Source: Bog-473 sp052140165
GTDB lineage: Bacteria; Actinomycetota; Acidimicrobiia; Acidimicrobiales; RAAP-2
Length of the DNA stretch: 64,000 nucleotides
Direction of reading: 5' to 3'
Assembly (NCBI GenBank): GCA_052140165.1
Contig: JBKQUM010000073.1
Location: 35,002-99,001 of the forward strand
Shown: positions 1 through 8,167 of the stretch, piece by piece
Layout: every line of letters starts with the position of its first letter
Position numbering within the stretch: position 1 is the first letter of the stretch
Program-made: the position numbers and the translations under genes
Notes under the pieces: model-generated
Seen by the model: only the letters and a program-made list of their open reading frames with translations
What the model was told of the DNA's origin: nothing
Databases searched by the model: none

Positions 1-681
1 TTGACGTCGGCCAGTGCCATGGCGCTGGGGCTGCTCGTCCGCGACCGCACCGGGACGTCACAGGAGATGCTGACGACCATGTTGACGTCGACCGCTCAGG
101 CGCTGGCTGACGACATGGTGGAGTACAAGGACCGACCGCCCACCCAGGGGGCCGATCCGGAGCTCCTGGGCTACTCGGCCCGCTACCGCCTTTACCAGGC
201 CGCTGACGGATGGGTGTACCTCGCTGCCCCCTACCCGGGCGAATGGAGCGCATTGTGTGCCGCGCTGGCGGAGGCGGTGGACCTGGCCGGCGACGCGCGC
301 TTTGCCGACGAGCAGTCCCGTGCGGACAACGACGATGCGCTGGCGCAGGTGCTGGCCGGGGTGTTCGCCGGCCAGCCGGCCCAGCACTGGGAGGACACGT
401 TGCTGGCGGCCGACGTCGGGTGCATCGTGGCGCACCGCGAACCTCCCGAGACGGTGCTGCAGTCGGCCGAGTTCGCCGGGGCGGCGGACATGCTGGTCGA
501 GGTGGAGCACCCGACGTTCGGCGGGCACGTGCGCCTGAAGCCCTACATTGGGCTCTCCCGGAGCGAGACCGTGGCCGAGCCCGGGTCGCTGGCGGGGCAG
601 CACACCGATGCGATCCTGCGTGAGCTCGGCTACACGGCTGAGGCAATCGCGGATCTGAGAGAGAGGAAGGTCGTGGCCTGA
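1..681 (+). CDS. Family III (CaiB/BaiF) CoA-transferase, C-terminal part, cut by the window edge
   Basis: Cytoplasmic family III CoA-transferases move CoA from an acyl-CoA donor to a free carboxylic acid. The 226 visible residues match the distal half of the family: an RDRTG...QEMLTTML block at about 14-28 and the YRLYQAADGWVYLA stretch at 62-75. Full members have about 380-420 residues. The frame is open to the left edge, so the TTG at base 1 is probably internal, and the catalytic Asp would lie in the missing half. The stop overlaps the ATG of the next gene by one base (TGATG), so the two are probably one operon. Its fusion with an enoyl-CoA hydratase operon suggests that it activates the acid the hydratase later acts on; that part is inference. 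Confidence 0.85.
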   Translation: MTSASAMALGLLVRDRTGTSQEMLTTMLTSTAQALADDMVEYKDRPPTQGADPELLGYSARYRLYQAADGWVYLAAPYPGEWSALCAALAEAVDLAGDARFADEQSRADNDDALAQVLAGVFAGQPAQHWEDTLLAADVGCIVAHREPPETVLQSAEFAGAADMLVEVEHPTFGGHVRLKPYIGLSRSETVAEPGSLAGQHTDAILRELGYTAEAIADLRERKVVA

Positions 682-1460
682 TGGGCGACACGGAGCAGGT
701 ACTGGTGACCGAGCGGCGGGGGGCGGTGCTGGTGCTCAGGCTGAACCGCCCCGAGGCCCGTAACTCGCTGAACCCCGAGCTCCTGACCGCCATCGGCATC
801 GCGATGGTGGAGGCTGAGAACGACCCCGAGGTGCGCGCCGTCGTGCTCACCGGCACAGGGGAGAAGGCGTTCTGCGCCGGGATGGACCTGCGGGCCTTCG
901 CCGAGGGCGGCGCGGTCGGAGGTGACCCCGAGGGGATGAAGGGCTTCGGGCGCTTCACGCAGGGTGATATCGGTGTACCGATCGTGGGTGCAGCCAACGC
1001 CACCGCCGTGGCCGGGGGCTTCGAGCTGCTGCTCGGCTGCGACGTGGTTGTCGCATCGGACGCCGCAAAGTTCGGCCTGCCCGAGGTGAAGCGAGGACTG
1101 TTCGCGGCGGGAGGCGGCGTGTTCCTGAGCACGCGGATCCCGCTGGCGGTCGCACTCGAGCTCACGCTGACGGGCGACCTCGTCGACGCCGGGCGCGCCC
1201 TGTCGCTGGGGCTCATCAACCAGGTCGTCCCGCCCGCCGAGGTGCTCGACGCCGCGGTCGCCCTCGCCGAGCGCATCGCCCGCAACGGACCCCTCGCCCT
1301 TCAGGCGACGAAGCAGCTGGTCCGCACGGCGTCGACCGACCTCGAGAAGGCACGCGCGCTGGCTGCTGAGTGGCAGCCCAAGGTGTTCGGCAGCGAGGAC
1401 GCCAAAGAGGGTGCGACAGCGTTCATCGAGAAGCGCGATCCGGTGTGGAAGGGCCGCTGA
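681..1460 (+). CDS. Enoyl-CoA hydratase/isomerase family protein
   Basis: Crotonase-fold enzyme of 259 residues, the usual length for single-domain enoyl-CoA hydratases acting in beta-oxidation-like pathways. Visible are the oxyanion-hole region AFCAGMDL at about 64-71 and the AGGFELLLGCD segment at about 111-121. The FGLPEVKRGLFAAGGG segment follows and holds one of the two expected Glu residues. The C-terminal trimerisation region follows. The ATG overlaps the stop of the CoA-transferase by one base, giving translational coupling. The substrate cannot be read from the sequence; many relatives are annotated only by family. It faces the permease gene tail to tail, with 27 bases between the stops. 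Confidence 0.9.
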   Translation: MGDTEQVLVTERRGAVLVLRLNRPEARNSLNPELLTAIGIAMVEAENDPEVRAVVLTGTGEKAFCAGMDLRAFAEGGAVGGDPEGMKGFGRFTQGDIGVPIVGAANATAVAGGFELLLGCDVVVASDAAKFGLPEVKRGLFAAGGGVFLSTRIPLAVALELTLTGDLVDAGRALSLGLINQVVPPAEVLDAAVALAERIARNGPLALQATKQLVRTASTDLEKARALAAEWQPKVFGSEDAKEGATAFIEKRDPVWKGR

Positions 1461-1487
1461 AGTCTCACAGCGGCGCCGCCGGCGCGA

Positions 1488-3392
1488 TCACTCGATCGGT
1501 CGTTGTCGGGGCACGTGGACGTCGTCGGTCGGCGTCACCTCCAAGGGCACCGAGACCCGGGCCACGACGATGTCGTCGCGACCGCGCAGCGCGGACGAGA
1601 GGACCAGGTCGATCTGGTTGTGCAAAATCCGGTAGCGCACCTTGGGGGGCCGGATGACCGGGATGAGGACGACGATCTGATCGTCGGGGTGATCCGCCCT
1701 GACTTCGTCGATGAACCCCACGATCGGCTGCACGACGGAGGCGTACTCGTTGTAGAGCACGTGCAACGGCACTCCCGGATCCCACGTGCGCCATTGCTGC
1801 TCCAGGACGTCGGCGTCGCGGGTCCCCTCGTCCCCGCCTTCGAGGACGACCGTCACGGCGATGACCTCCTGCCCGAGCGACTCGGCTTCGCACAGTGCAT
1901 GCTCGGTCAACCGAGAGATCCGGTTCACGGGCACGATCACGATGGTGTACTTGGGCTCCGGTCTCATCGGCGTCTCGTCGATGCCGAGATCCTTCCTGGC
2001 TCGTTCGTAGTAGGCGTGGATGCGGAGGAAGAGGAAGACGAACGCCGGGATGGCGATCACGACGACCCAGGCTCCCTCGGTGAACTTGGAGATTAGGAAC
2101 ACGATGGTGGCGATGGCGGTGATGCACGCCCCGATGCCGTTGATCGTCGCCCGCCTTCGCCAATGCGGCGGGCGCGTCCTGCGCCAGTGCACCACGAGAC
2201 CGGCTTGCGACAGCGTGAACCCGATGAAGACCCCGATGGCGAAGAGGGGGATCAGCGTGTTGGTGTCACCGCCGACGGCGACGAGGAGTGCGCCCGCCAG
2301 GACGGCGAGCACCACGATGCCGTTCGCGAAGGTCTGGCGATCCCCTCGCATGGTGAACAAGTGTGGGAGGTAGTTGTCCCGGGCCACGAGGCTGGCCAGG
2401 ACGGGGAGACCGCCGAACGAGGTATTGGCCGCCAGCGCCAGCACGATGGTGATGGTGACGGTCACGATGTAGTAGGCGGGTCCCCGCCCGACCGACATCG
2501 CCATGATCTGGCTCAGTACCGTCTGGCCGGAGCGGGGTCCGATGTGCCAGCGCCTGGCCAGGACAGCCAGGCCGAGCAGCATGGCCCCGAGGATCAGCCC
2601 GAGCAGCATCTCGGTGCGCTTGGCCCGGATGGTCCGGGGCTCCCGGAAGAGCGGTACCCCGTTCGCGATCGCCTCGACACCGGTCAGCGCGCTGCAACCG
2701 GCGGAAAAGGCCTTGAGGATGAGCAGGATCGTGACCGTCTTGAGACCCGTCGTCGGCAGCTGCGACGTTCCCGGTTGTGTCTCGTTCAGGCCGAGGGGAT
2801 GGATGAGGCCGACGGCGATGATGGCCAGAAGCCCGACGATGAACACCATCGTCGGCAACAGGAAGGCGCGCGCCGTCTCGCCCAGGCCACGCAGGTTGAG
2901 CACCATGATGAAGAACAGGATCCCCAGGCACAGCGGTATCGTGGCCCCGTCGAGCCCGGGGAATGCCGACTGGAGCCCGGCGACGCCGGCGGCGATGGAG
3001 ACGGCGACCGTGAGCGTGTAGTCGACGACCAGGGACGCCGCGGCGACGAGGCTGGTGTGGGCCCCGAAGTTCGCGCGCGACACGGCGTAGGCACCGCCAC
3101 CCATCGGGTAGGCGTCGATCACCTGGCGGTACGAGAAGACCAGGATGGCCAGCAGGGCGACGATGGCGATCGTGATGGGGAGGACCAGGTGCAGCGCCCC
3201 GGCGCCCGCCACCGCCAGCACCAAGATGATGGCCTCGGGGCCGTAAGCCACCGACGTCAGCGCGTCGAGGGACAGCGCCGACAGGCCCTCAACCGGGGTG
3301 ATCCGCTCCTTGCCGGAGCCGTGGGAGGACCGGGGCGGACCCACCAGCAGGCGCCACACCGACGAAGCCCTGCCGCCGTTGGGATCAGCCAT
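1488..3392 (-). CDS. APC-superfamily permease, KimA/YdaO-like (potassium or amino acid uptake)
   Basis: Integral membrane transporter of 634 residues. The N-terminal half starts with the segment LSLDALTSVAYGPEAIILVL, characteristic of the KimA (formerly YdaO) branch of the APC superfamily. About twelve hydrophobic segments follow, then a soluble C-terminal domain from about residue 460 (YTIVIVPVNR...) resembling the cytosolic domain of that branch. KimA of Bacillus imports potassium; other members carry amino acids, so the substrate is open. The frame stays open upstream to 3575, but the added residues are proline-rich and unlike the family. I chose the ATG at 3392, just before the conserved region. 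It is divergent from the SnoaL-like gene, with 139 bases between the starts. Confidence 0.85.
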   Translation of the reverse strand: MADPNGGRASSVWRLLVGPPRSSHGSGKERITPVEGLSALSLDALTSVAYGPEAIILVLAVAGAGALHLVLPITIAIVALLAILVFSYRQVIDAYPMGGGAYAVSRANFGAHTSLVAAASLVVDYTLTVAVSIAAGVAGLQSAFPGLDGATIPLCLGILFFIMVLNLRGLGETARAFLLPTMVFIVGLLAIIAVGLIHPLGLNETQPGTSQLPTTGLKTVTILLILKAFSAGCSALTGVEAIANGVPLFREPRTIRAKRTEMLLGLILGAMLLGLAVLARRWHIGPRSGQTVLSQIMAMSVGRGPAYYIVTVTITIVLALAANTSFGGLPVLASLVARDNYLPHLFTMRGDRQTFANGIVVLAVLAGALLVAVGGDTNTLIPLFAIGVFIGFTLSQAGLVVHWRRTRPPHWRRRATINGIGACITAIATIVFLISKFTEGAWVVVIAIPAFVFLFLRIHAYYERARKDLGIDETPMRPEPKYTIVIVPVNRISRLTEHALCEAESLGQEVIAVTVVLEGGDEGTRDADVLEQQWRTWDPGVPLHVLYNEYASVVQPIVGFIDEVRADHPDDQIVVLIPVIRPPKVRYRILHNQIDLVLSSALRGRDDIVVARVSVPLEVTPTDDVHVPRQRPIE

Positions 3393-3531
3393 GCCGGGCA
3401 CTTTACGGGGGTCCGGGTGTGGCGGTGTTGCGATGCGGCGTGGAGCAGCACCCGGCTCTGGCGGCGGCTGCACGCGATCCGAGACCGGGACGGTCGTCGT
3501 ATGGTCGTGCCCGGGAGGAAGGTCCGAGTCG

Positions 3532-4002
3532 ATGGAAGTCTGGGAACTGATCGCCCGGGAGTCGTGCCGGGACACGCTGGCGCAGTACTCGCATGCCGGC
3601 GACCGCTACCTGCTGGAAGAGTTCGCGGGAGCGTTCTGCGAGGACGGTGTCCTCGAGATCCGCGGCAGAGCCCCGGTCCGGGGTCGCGAGGCGATCATGG
3701 AGCGCTTCGGCGGCGGCACCGCGGCCCTTCAGGCGCGCCGGGCCTCCAAGGCCCAGCCGCCGGGCGCGATCAGGAGGGTCGTCCGCCACAACGTCACCAA
3801 CGTCCGCTTCGAGGCCGTCTCCCCGACCGAGGCGACGGTGGCGAGCTACTTCACCGTGTTCACCGAGGTCGGCCCGGACCACATGGGCCGGTACAAGGAC
3901 CGCCTGGTCCCCGTGGGTGACCGGTGGCTCATCGCCCACCGCTTCGTCTCGGTGGACTGGCACTCGCCCGACTCGACGTTCGGGGCGGCGACGTCGGACT
4001 AG
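3532..4002 (+). CDS. SnoaL-like (NTF2-fold) polyketide-cyclase/isomerase-type protein
   Basis: A 156-residue protein with the layout of the SnoaL-like NTF2 fold: N-terminal helices (ESCRDTLAQYSHAGDR at about 8-23), then ...FAGAFCEDGVLEIRG, and a C-terminal beta-sheet ending in DRWLIAHRFVSVDW. This cone-shaped fold includes ketosteroid isomerases, dehydratases, cyclases and non-enzymatic binders, so the reaction is not determined. The ATG at 3532 is preceded by a good ribosome site (GGGAGGAA at 3513-3520). Upstream codons in the same frame are not protein-like. The stop overlaps the stop of the opposing double acyl-CoA dehydrogenase by four bases. A steroid-type substrate would fit that neighbour but is inference. 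Confidence 0.75.
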   Translation: MEVWELIARESCRDTLAQYSHAGDRYLLEEFAGAFCEDGVLEIRGRAPVRGREAIMERFGGGTAALQARRASKAQPPGAIRRVVRHNVTNVRFEAVSPTEATVASYFTVFTEVGPDHMGRYKDRLVPVGDRWLIAHRFVSVDWHSPDSTFGAATSD

Positions 4003-6155
4003 TTGATCAGCGGGTCCCGGGGCAGGCCGAGGATGCGCTCACCGATCTGGTTGCGCTTGATCTCCGACGTCCCCCCGGCGATCGACATGCCTCGATGCAT
4101 CAGCACCATCATGGTGGTCATCGCCCCGGCGCCGTCCGAGTACAAGGTGTCGGGTCCGCCGACGGCGGCCATGATGGCGGCGGCCTCGTGCCCGATCTCG
4201 GAGAGCACCAGCTTGGTCACGTTGCCCTCCGGCCCCGGTCCGCCACCGATCACGGCCCGGTGGGCGGTGCGCATGTTGAGCACCGCCATGGCCTCGGACT
4301 GCGCGATGTAGCGGCCGACCCGCCCCGCACCGCCCGCCAGCCGCTCGGGGTGGGCGTCGAAGGGGACGATGACCATGTCCGCGGACATGGAGCCCCCGCC
4401 CTGGCCGCTGCCGATGGACACGCTCTCGTTGCCGAGCGTCGCCCGGGCCACCGTCCAGCCGCCGTTGATCGGCCCCACCACGTCGTCGTCCGGCACGAAG
4501 ACGTCGTTGAAGAAGACCTCGTTGAACTCCGAGTGCCCGGTGACCATCTTGAGCGGGCGGACCTCCACGCCCTCGGCGTGCATGTCGATGACCATCGTGG
4601 TGATGCCCTCGTGCTTGGGCGCGTCGGGGTCGGTGCGGATGGTCGCCAGGCCGAAGCCGGCGAGATGCGCACCGCTCGTCCACACCTTCTGGCCGTTGAC
4701 GAGCCAGCCGCCGTCGACCCGGGTGCCCCGTGTCTTGATCCCTGCGGCATCGCTCCCGGCGTCGGGCTCGCTGAAGAGCTGGCACCAGATGACGTCCTGG
4801 CGCAGCGCGGGCATGACCCAGCGCGCCACCTGGTCCTCGGTGGCGTGCTGAATGAGCGTGAGGATCACCCAGCCGGTGATGCCGTACTGGGGGCGTGCCA
4901 CCCCGGCGGCGCGGAACTCCTGCTCGATGACGAGCTGCTCGACCGCGCCCGCCCCACGCCCCCACGGTGCGGGCCAGTGCGGCATGACGTAGCCGGTCTC
5001 GATCATCGCCTCCCGCTGCGCCGTCGCATCCGAACCCTTCACCCGGTCGGCGAACGACCGCACCTCGTCGCGCATCGGCTCGGCTTCGGGCGGCAGGTCG
5101 ATGGTGCGCACGCGCCGCGCCCCCCTGCGCACCAGGTCGGTCACGTCCCGTGCCGCCGCCTCGGCGTCCACGAGCGTCTCGAGCGCCGTCGCCCGGCGTA
5201 GATAGAGATGCGCATCGTGCTCCCACGTGAACCCGATGCCCCCGTGCACCTGGATGTTGAGCTGCGCGCACTCGTCAGCAGCCGACAGGGCGAGCGTCGA
5301 CGCCATGGCCGCGGCGAGCGAGAGCTGGTCGCCGCCCTCGGCGGCCGCCCGGGCGGCGTCCCACACCAGCGCCGTGGCGAGCTCCGCGGCGACGAGCATG
5401 TTGGCGCAGTGGTGCTTGACCGCCTGGAAGGTGGCGATGGGTCGGCCGAACTGCACCCGCACCTTGGCGTAGGCGGCGGCCTGCTCGGTGCACTCGGTGG
5501 CGATGCCGACCGCCTCGGCAGCGGTGACGAGGCGGGCCAGGTCGACCAGCACGCGCCGTCCGCCGGGGATCACCTCGGCCGGCGCCCCCGACAGCTGGAC
5601 CCGCGCGCTGCGCCGCGTCGGATCGAGATTGACCGGGACATCGACCGTCACGCCGCCCGCCGCGACGTCGACGACGATGGCGTCGTCGCCCGCCGGGAGG
5701 ACGAGCAGCTGGGCGAGGCCACCGCCCAGGACCGCCGGAGCCGTCCCGGCGGCCTTGCCACCGGACACCGTGATGTCGGAGGCGAGCGCCACGCCGCCGA
5801 GGACCGACCCGTCGGCCAGACCGGGAAGCAGGCGCGCCGAGAGCTCCTCGGGCGCGGCAGCCGCGATCACCGCGCTGGCGATCACCGTCGGCACGAAGGG
5901 ACCGGGCGTCACGGCCCGGCCGAGCTCCTCGGTGACGACGACGAGCTCGGGCAGTCCGAAGCCGGACCCGCCCTTGTCCTCGGGGAGGTGGAGGCCGAGC
6001 CAGCCGAGCGCCGCCAGGTCGCCCCAGAAGGTGGGCAACGACTCCGTGTCCGACTCGAGCAGAGCCCGGGCGGCCCCTCGGGCATCGCGCTTGGCAAGGA
6101 AGTCCGAGGTCGTCTGACCCAGGGCGCGGTGGTCTTCGGTGATCGCTATCGACAT
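3999..6155 (-). CDS. Double-domain acyl-CoA dehydrogenase (FadE34-like fusion)
   Basis: A 718-residue FAD enzyme made of two tandem acyl-CoA dehydrogenase domains (about 1-345 and 355-718) that introduces an alpha,beta double bond into an acyl-CoA. The C-terminal domain carries the flavin-binding stretches WCQLFSEPDAGSD, KVWTSGAH and the closing SIAGGTSEIKRNQIGERILG. The N-terminal domain retains ...QVHGGIGFTWEHDAHLYLRR. The length and fusion match FadE34 (ChsE3) of mycobacteria, which acts on steroid side chains; the same role here is inference. The classical catalytic Glu position of the last motif is Gly (AGGTSE), as in many steroid-type enzymes. ATG 6155 lies six bases after a TACTAT box, so the mRNA may be leaderless. 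Confidence 0.88.
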   Translation of the reverse strand: MSIAITEDHRALGQTTSDFLAKRDARGAARALLESDTESLPTFWGDLAALGWLGLHLPEDKGGSGFGLPELVVVTEELGRAVTPGPFVPTVIASAVIAAAAPEELSARLLPGLADGSVLGGVALASDITVSGGKAAGTAPAVLGGGLAQLLVLPAGDDAIVVDVAAGGVTVDVPVNLDPTRRSARVQLSGAPAEVIPGGRRVLVDLARLVTAAEAVGIATECTEQAAAYAKVRVQFGRPIATFQAVKHHCANMLVAAELATALVWDAARAAAEGGDQLSLAAAMASTLALSAADECAQLNIQVHGGIGFTWEHDAHLYLRRATALETLVDAEAAARDVTDLVRRGARRVRTIDLPPEAEPMRDEVRSFADRVKGSDATAQREAMIETGYVMPHWPAPWGRGAGAVEQLVIEQEFRAAGVARPQYGITGWVILTLIQHATEDQVARWVMPALRQDVIWCQLFSEPDAGSDAAGIKTRGTRVDGGWLVNGQKVWTSGAHLAGFGLATIRTDPDAPKHEGITTMVIDMHAEGVEVRPLKMVTGHSEFNEVFFNDVFVPDDDVVGPINGGWTVARATLGNESVSIGSGQGGGSMSADMVIVPFDAHPERLAGGAGRVGRYIAQSEAMAVLNMRTAHRAVIGGGPGPEGNVTKLVLSEIGHEAAAIMAAVGGPDTLYSDGAGAMTTMMVLMHRGMSIAGGTSEIKRNQIGERILGLPRDPLIN

Positions 6156-6159
6156 AGGT

Positions 6160-6176
6160 AAATAGTACCCTTTATT
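6160..6176. promoter_or_regulatory. Overlapping divergent promoters / AT-flanked TACC motif
   Basis: A/T-flanked site AAATAG-TACC-CTTTATT in an otherwise GC-rich gap between the divergent double acyl-CoA dehydrogenase (start 6155) and LLM oxidoreductase (start 6214). Read on plus, TACCCT (6166-6171) can be a -10 box 42 bases before the LLM gene. Read on minus, TACTAT (6167-6162) is six bases from the ATG of the dehydrogenase and would give a leaderless transcript. It belongs to the recurring (A/G)G-TAYC-CY family seen across the window. Confidence 0.5.
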
Positions 6177-6213
6177 ATCGCGAGCAGGCCAGACGCCGAC
6201 GGAGGAGACGAAC

Positions 6214-7245
6214 ATGAAGCTGGGCGCCATGGTGGGGCTGCGCGACGACCCCGACGCGTTCGCAGCCCGCGCCAGGCAGCTCGAGGACGTCGGGGTCGAG
6301 TACCTGTGGACGGGCGAGGCCTACAGCGCCGACGCCGTCTCGACCATGGGATTCCTGGCTGCGGTGACCAGGACGGCGCAGATCGGCTCGAGCATCCTGC
6401 CTCTGTACTCGCGCACGCCGACGCTCCTGGCCATGACGGCGGTCGGCATCGACAAGCTCTCGAGGGGCCGCTGCATCCTCGGTCTGGGCGCATCCGGTCC
6501 CCAGGTGATCGAGGGGTTCCACGGCGTCGTCTACGACGCGCCGCTGGCCCGTACCCGCGAGATCATCGAGATCTGCCGCTCGGTGTGGCGGCGTGACCGC
6601 CTGGTCCACGAGGGCCCCAACTATCAGGTGCCCCTGCCCGAAGGAACGGGTACCGGGCTCGGCAAGGCCCTCAAGATCATGGACCACCCCGTCCGCGAGC
6701 GGATCCCGATCTACGTCGCCTCGCTCGGGCCGAAGAACGTCGAGATGACGGCCGAGCTGGCCGAGGGGTGGCTCCCGCTGCACTACTGGCCCGAACGGGC
6801 CCATGAGCTGTGGGGCTCCTCGCTCGAGGCCGGCACGGCCAGGCGGGCGGCGGACCTGCCCCCCCTGCAGATCGTCGCCGGCGGGTCCCTGGCCATCGGG
6901 AGCGACGTCGACCACCTGCGCGACCGGGACCGCCCGATGCTGGCCCTCTACTACGGCGGCATGGGAGCGCGGGGCAAGAACTTCTACAACGACGTGCTCA
7001 AGCGCTACGGGTACGAGAAGGAGGCCGAGCAGATCCAGGACGCCTATCTCGGTGGCGACCGCAAGGAGGCGGCCGCGCTGGTGCCGGCGGAGCTGGTGGC
7101 CGGCATGTCCCTGGTCGGGGACGCGGGGTATGTGAAGGACCGCATCGAGGCCTACCGGGACTCGGGGGTCACCGTCCTCAACGTGCAGCCGATCGGGCCC
7201 AACGGGCTCAGCGACGTCGAGACGGTCGCCGGCTGGGTGGCCTGA
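6214..7245 (+). CDS. LLM-class F420-dependent oxidoreductase
   Basis: Luciferase-like monooxygenase (LLM) family TIM-barrel protein of 343 residues. Members in actinomycetes typically use coenzyme F420, sometimes FMN, for hydride transfer. Seen: N-terminal strand MKLGAMVGLRDD, EYLWTGEAYSADAV at about 30-43, the LSRGRCILGLGASGPQVIEGFHG cofactor-pocket region near 85-107, and the DAGYVKDRIEAYRDSGV helix near the C-terminus. The ATG has ACGGAGGAGAC just upstream as ribosome site. It is divergent from the double acyl-CoA dehydrogenase with a 58-base gap containing the shared promoter. The substrate is unknown; a ketone, alcohol or enone intermediate of the neighbouring acyl-CoA route is a guess. 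Confidence 0.88.
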   Translation: MKLGAMVGLRDDPDAFAARARQLEDVGVEYLWTGEAYSADAVSTMGFLAAVTRTAQIGSSILPLYSRTPTLLAMTAVGIDKLSRGRCILGLGASGPQVIEGFHGVVYDAPLARTREIIEICRSVWRRDRLVHEGPNYQVPLPEGTGTGLGKALKIMDHPVRERIPIYVASLGPKNVEMTAELAEGWLPLHYWPERAHELWGSSLEAGTARRAADLPPLQIVAGGSLAIGSDVDHLRDRDRPMLALYYGGMGARGKNFYNDVLKRYGYEKEAEQIQDAYLGGDRKEAAALVPAELVAGMSLVGDAGYVKDRIEAYRDSGVTVLNVQPIGPNGLSDVETVAGWVA

Positions 7246-7310
7246 AACCGGGGGCATGATGCGGGGGAGGATCCGGACCTCGTGACGGCCAGGGTGTCGG
7301 TGCGTCCCTG

Positions 7311-8162
7311 ATGCCCAGGGACATCAGGGAGCTGCGCGACGACCCGGCCGCCTACGCCGCCGAGTTGCGCCGACGGTGGGGAGGCCTGCTCAGCTATCGG
7401 TACATCGGGCGCAGGCACTCGTCGATGGACCTGGGTCCGGTCGACGACACAGTCACGCTCCGTCGTGACATGCGCAATCCCGCCGGCGGCGTCCTCCTGG
7501 CGGTGTTCGGGATCGCCTCGCCCGAGGGCGGCGGCATGTCCGACCTCGAGGCGGTGCCGAACCCGGTGATCCACTCCTGTCAGGTGCTCGATCCCGGACG
7601 CGACGTCCGCCGCATCGAGGTGGTGTCCGAGGTCCTGAAGCGGGGACGACAGATGGGCTACAGCCGCTCACGCATCGTCGACGCCGACGAGCCGGGCCGC
7701 GTCCTGGCGCTCACCGAGGGCCAGAGCATCAGCATCGGCGCCCCCCCGGGCGGGCTGGAAAGGATGCCGGTCGATCCGATCGAGGTCGTCGACGACCCGG
7801 ACCTGCCGCCGCTCTGGCACGTCTTCGGGGGGACACGTCGCCCCGACGGCCGGTGGGCGCTGCCGCTGTTGTCGGCCGAGATGGCCTCGCCCGACGCCGC
7901 CCTTCACCTCGGGCCGCAGGTGGTCATCCTCGAGACCGCCGCGGCCGACCTGGCGGCCGCCGTCACGGGGACGGACCGCCTGCAGGGGATCTCCTCGCAC
8001 GTGATGTTCCTCGCCCGCGGCAAGGTCGGTCCGTTCCGCGCCGAGGGCCAGCCGATCAGCGGGTCCGACGGGCTGGTCGCGGTGCGCATGGTGCTCCACG
8101 ACGAGGGCGACCGCGATCGTGCGGTCACCGCCGCCTCGTACCAGTTCCGGATCGAGACCTGA
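7311..8162 (+). CDS. Tandem hotdog-fold thioesterase-like protein (PaaI-type N-terminal domain)
   Basis: A 283-residue protein that I read as two hotdog domains, the fold of acyl-CoA thioesterases and dehydratases. The first (about 55-145) has the PaaI-like pattern NPAGGVLLAVFGIASPEGG with later NPVIHSCQVLDPGRDVRRIEVVSEVLKRGRQ (conserved strand order, no clear catalytic Asp assigned). The second runs from about 190 to the end. It would act on acyl-CoA esters in the cytoplasm. It lies 65 bases after the LLM gene on the same strand and converges on a TesB-type thioesterase, so thioester hydrolysis is the theme here. Family assignment is by pattern only, and a non-catalytic role is possible. Confidence 0.6.
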   Translation: MPRDIRELRDDPAAYAAELRRRWGGLLSYRYIGRRHSSMDLGPVDDTVTLRRDMRNPAGGVLLAVFGIASPEGGGMSDLEAVPNPVIHSCQVLDPGRDVRRIEVVSEVLKRGRQMGYSRSRIVDADEPGRVLALTEGQSISIGAPPGGLERMPVDPIEVVDDPDLPPLWHVFGGTRRPDGRWALPLLSAEMASPDAALHLGPQVVILETAAADLAAAVTGTDRLQGISSHVMFLARGKVGPFRAEGQPISGSDGLVAVRMVLHDEGDRDRAVTAASYQFRIET

Positions 8163-8167
8163 CGCGG

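Noticed and set aside
1..3. TTG at base 1 as true start of the CoA-transferase
   Set aside because: The protein would lack the whole catalytic half of the family; the frame is simply open at the edge.
3393..3531. c-di-AMP (ydaO-type) riboswitch before the KimA-like gene
   Set aside because: Considered because of the gene family, but the 139-base gap shows none of the conserved GGGGA/GGG blocks I could match, and part of it holds the divergent ribosome site.
2163..3920. Long plus-strand open frame antisense to the KimA-like permease
   Set aside because: Arg/Gly/Asp-rich text without family pattern; it mirrors a clearly conserved membrane protein on the other strand. Typical GC-rich shadow frame.
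3924..5201. Long plus-strand frame opposite the double acyl-CoA dehydrogenase
   Set aside because: His/Arg-rich, no recognisable domain, fully antisense to conserved dehydrogenase motifs.
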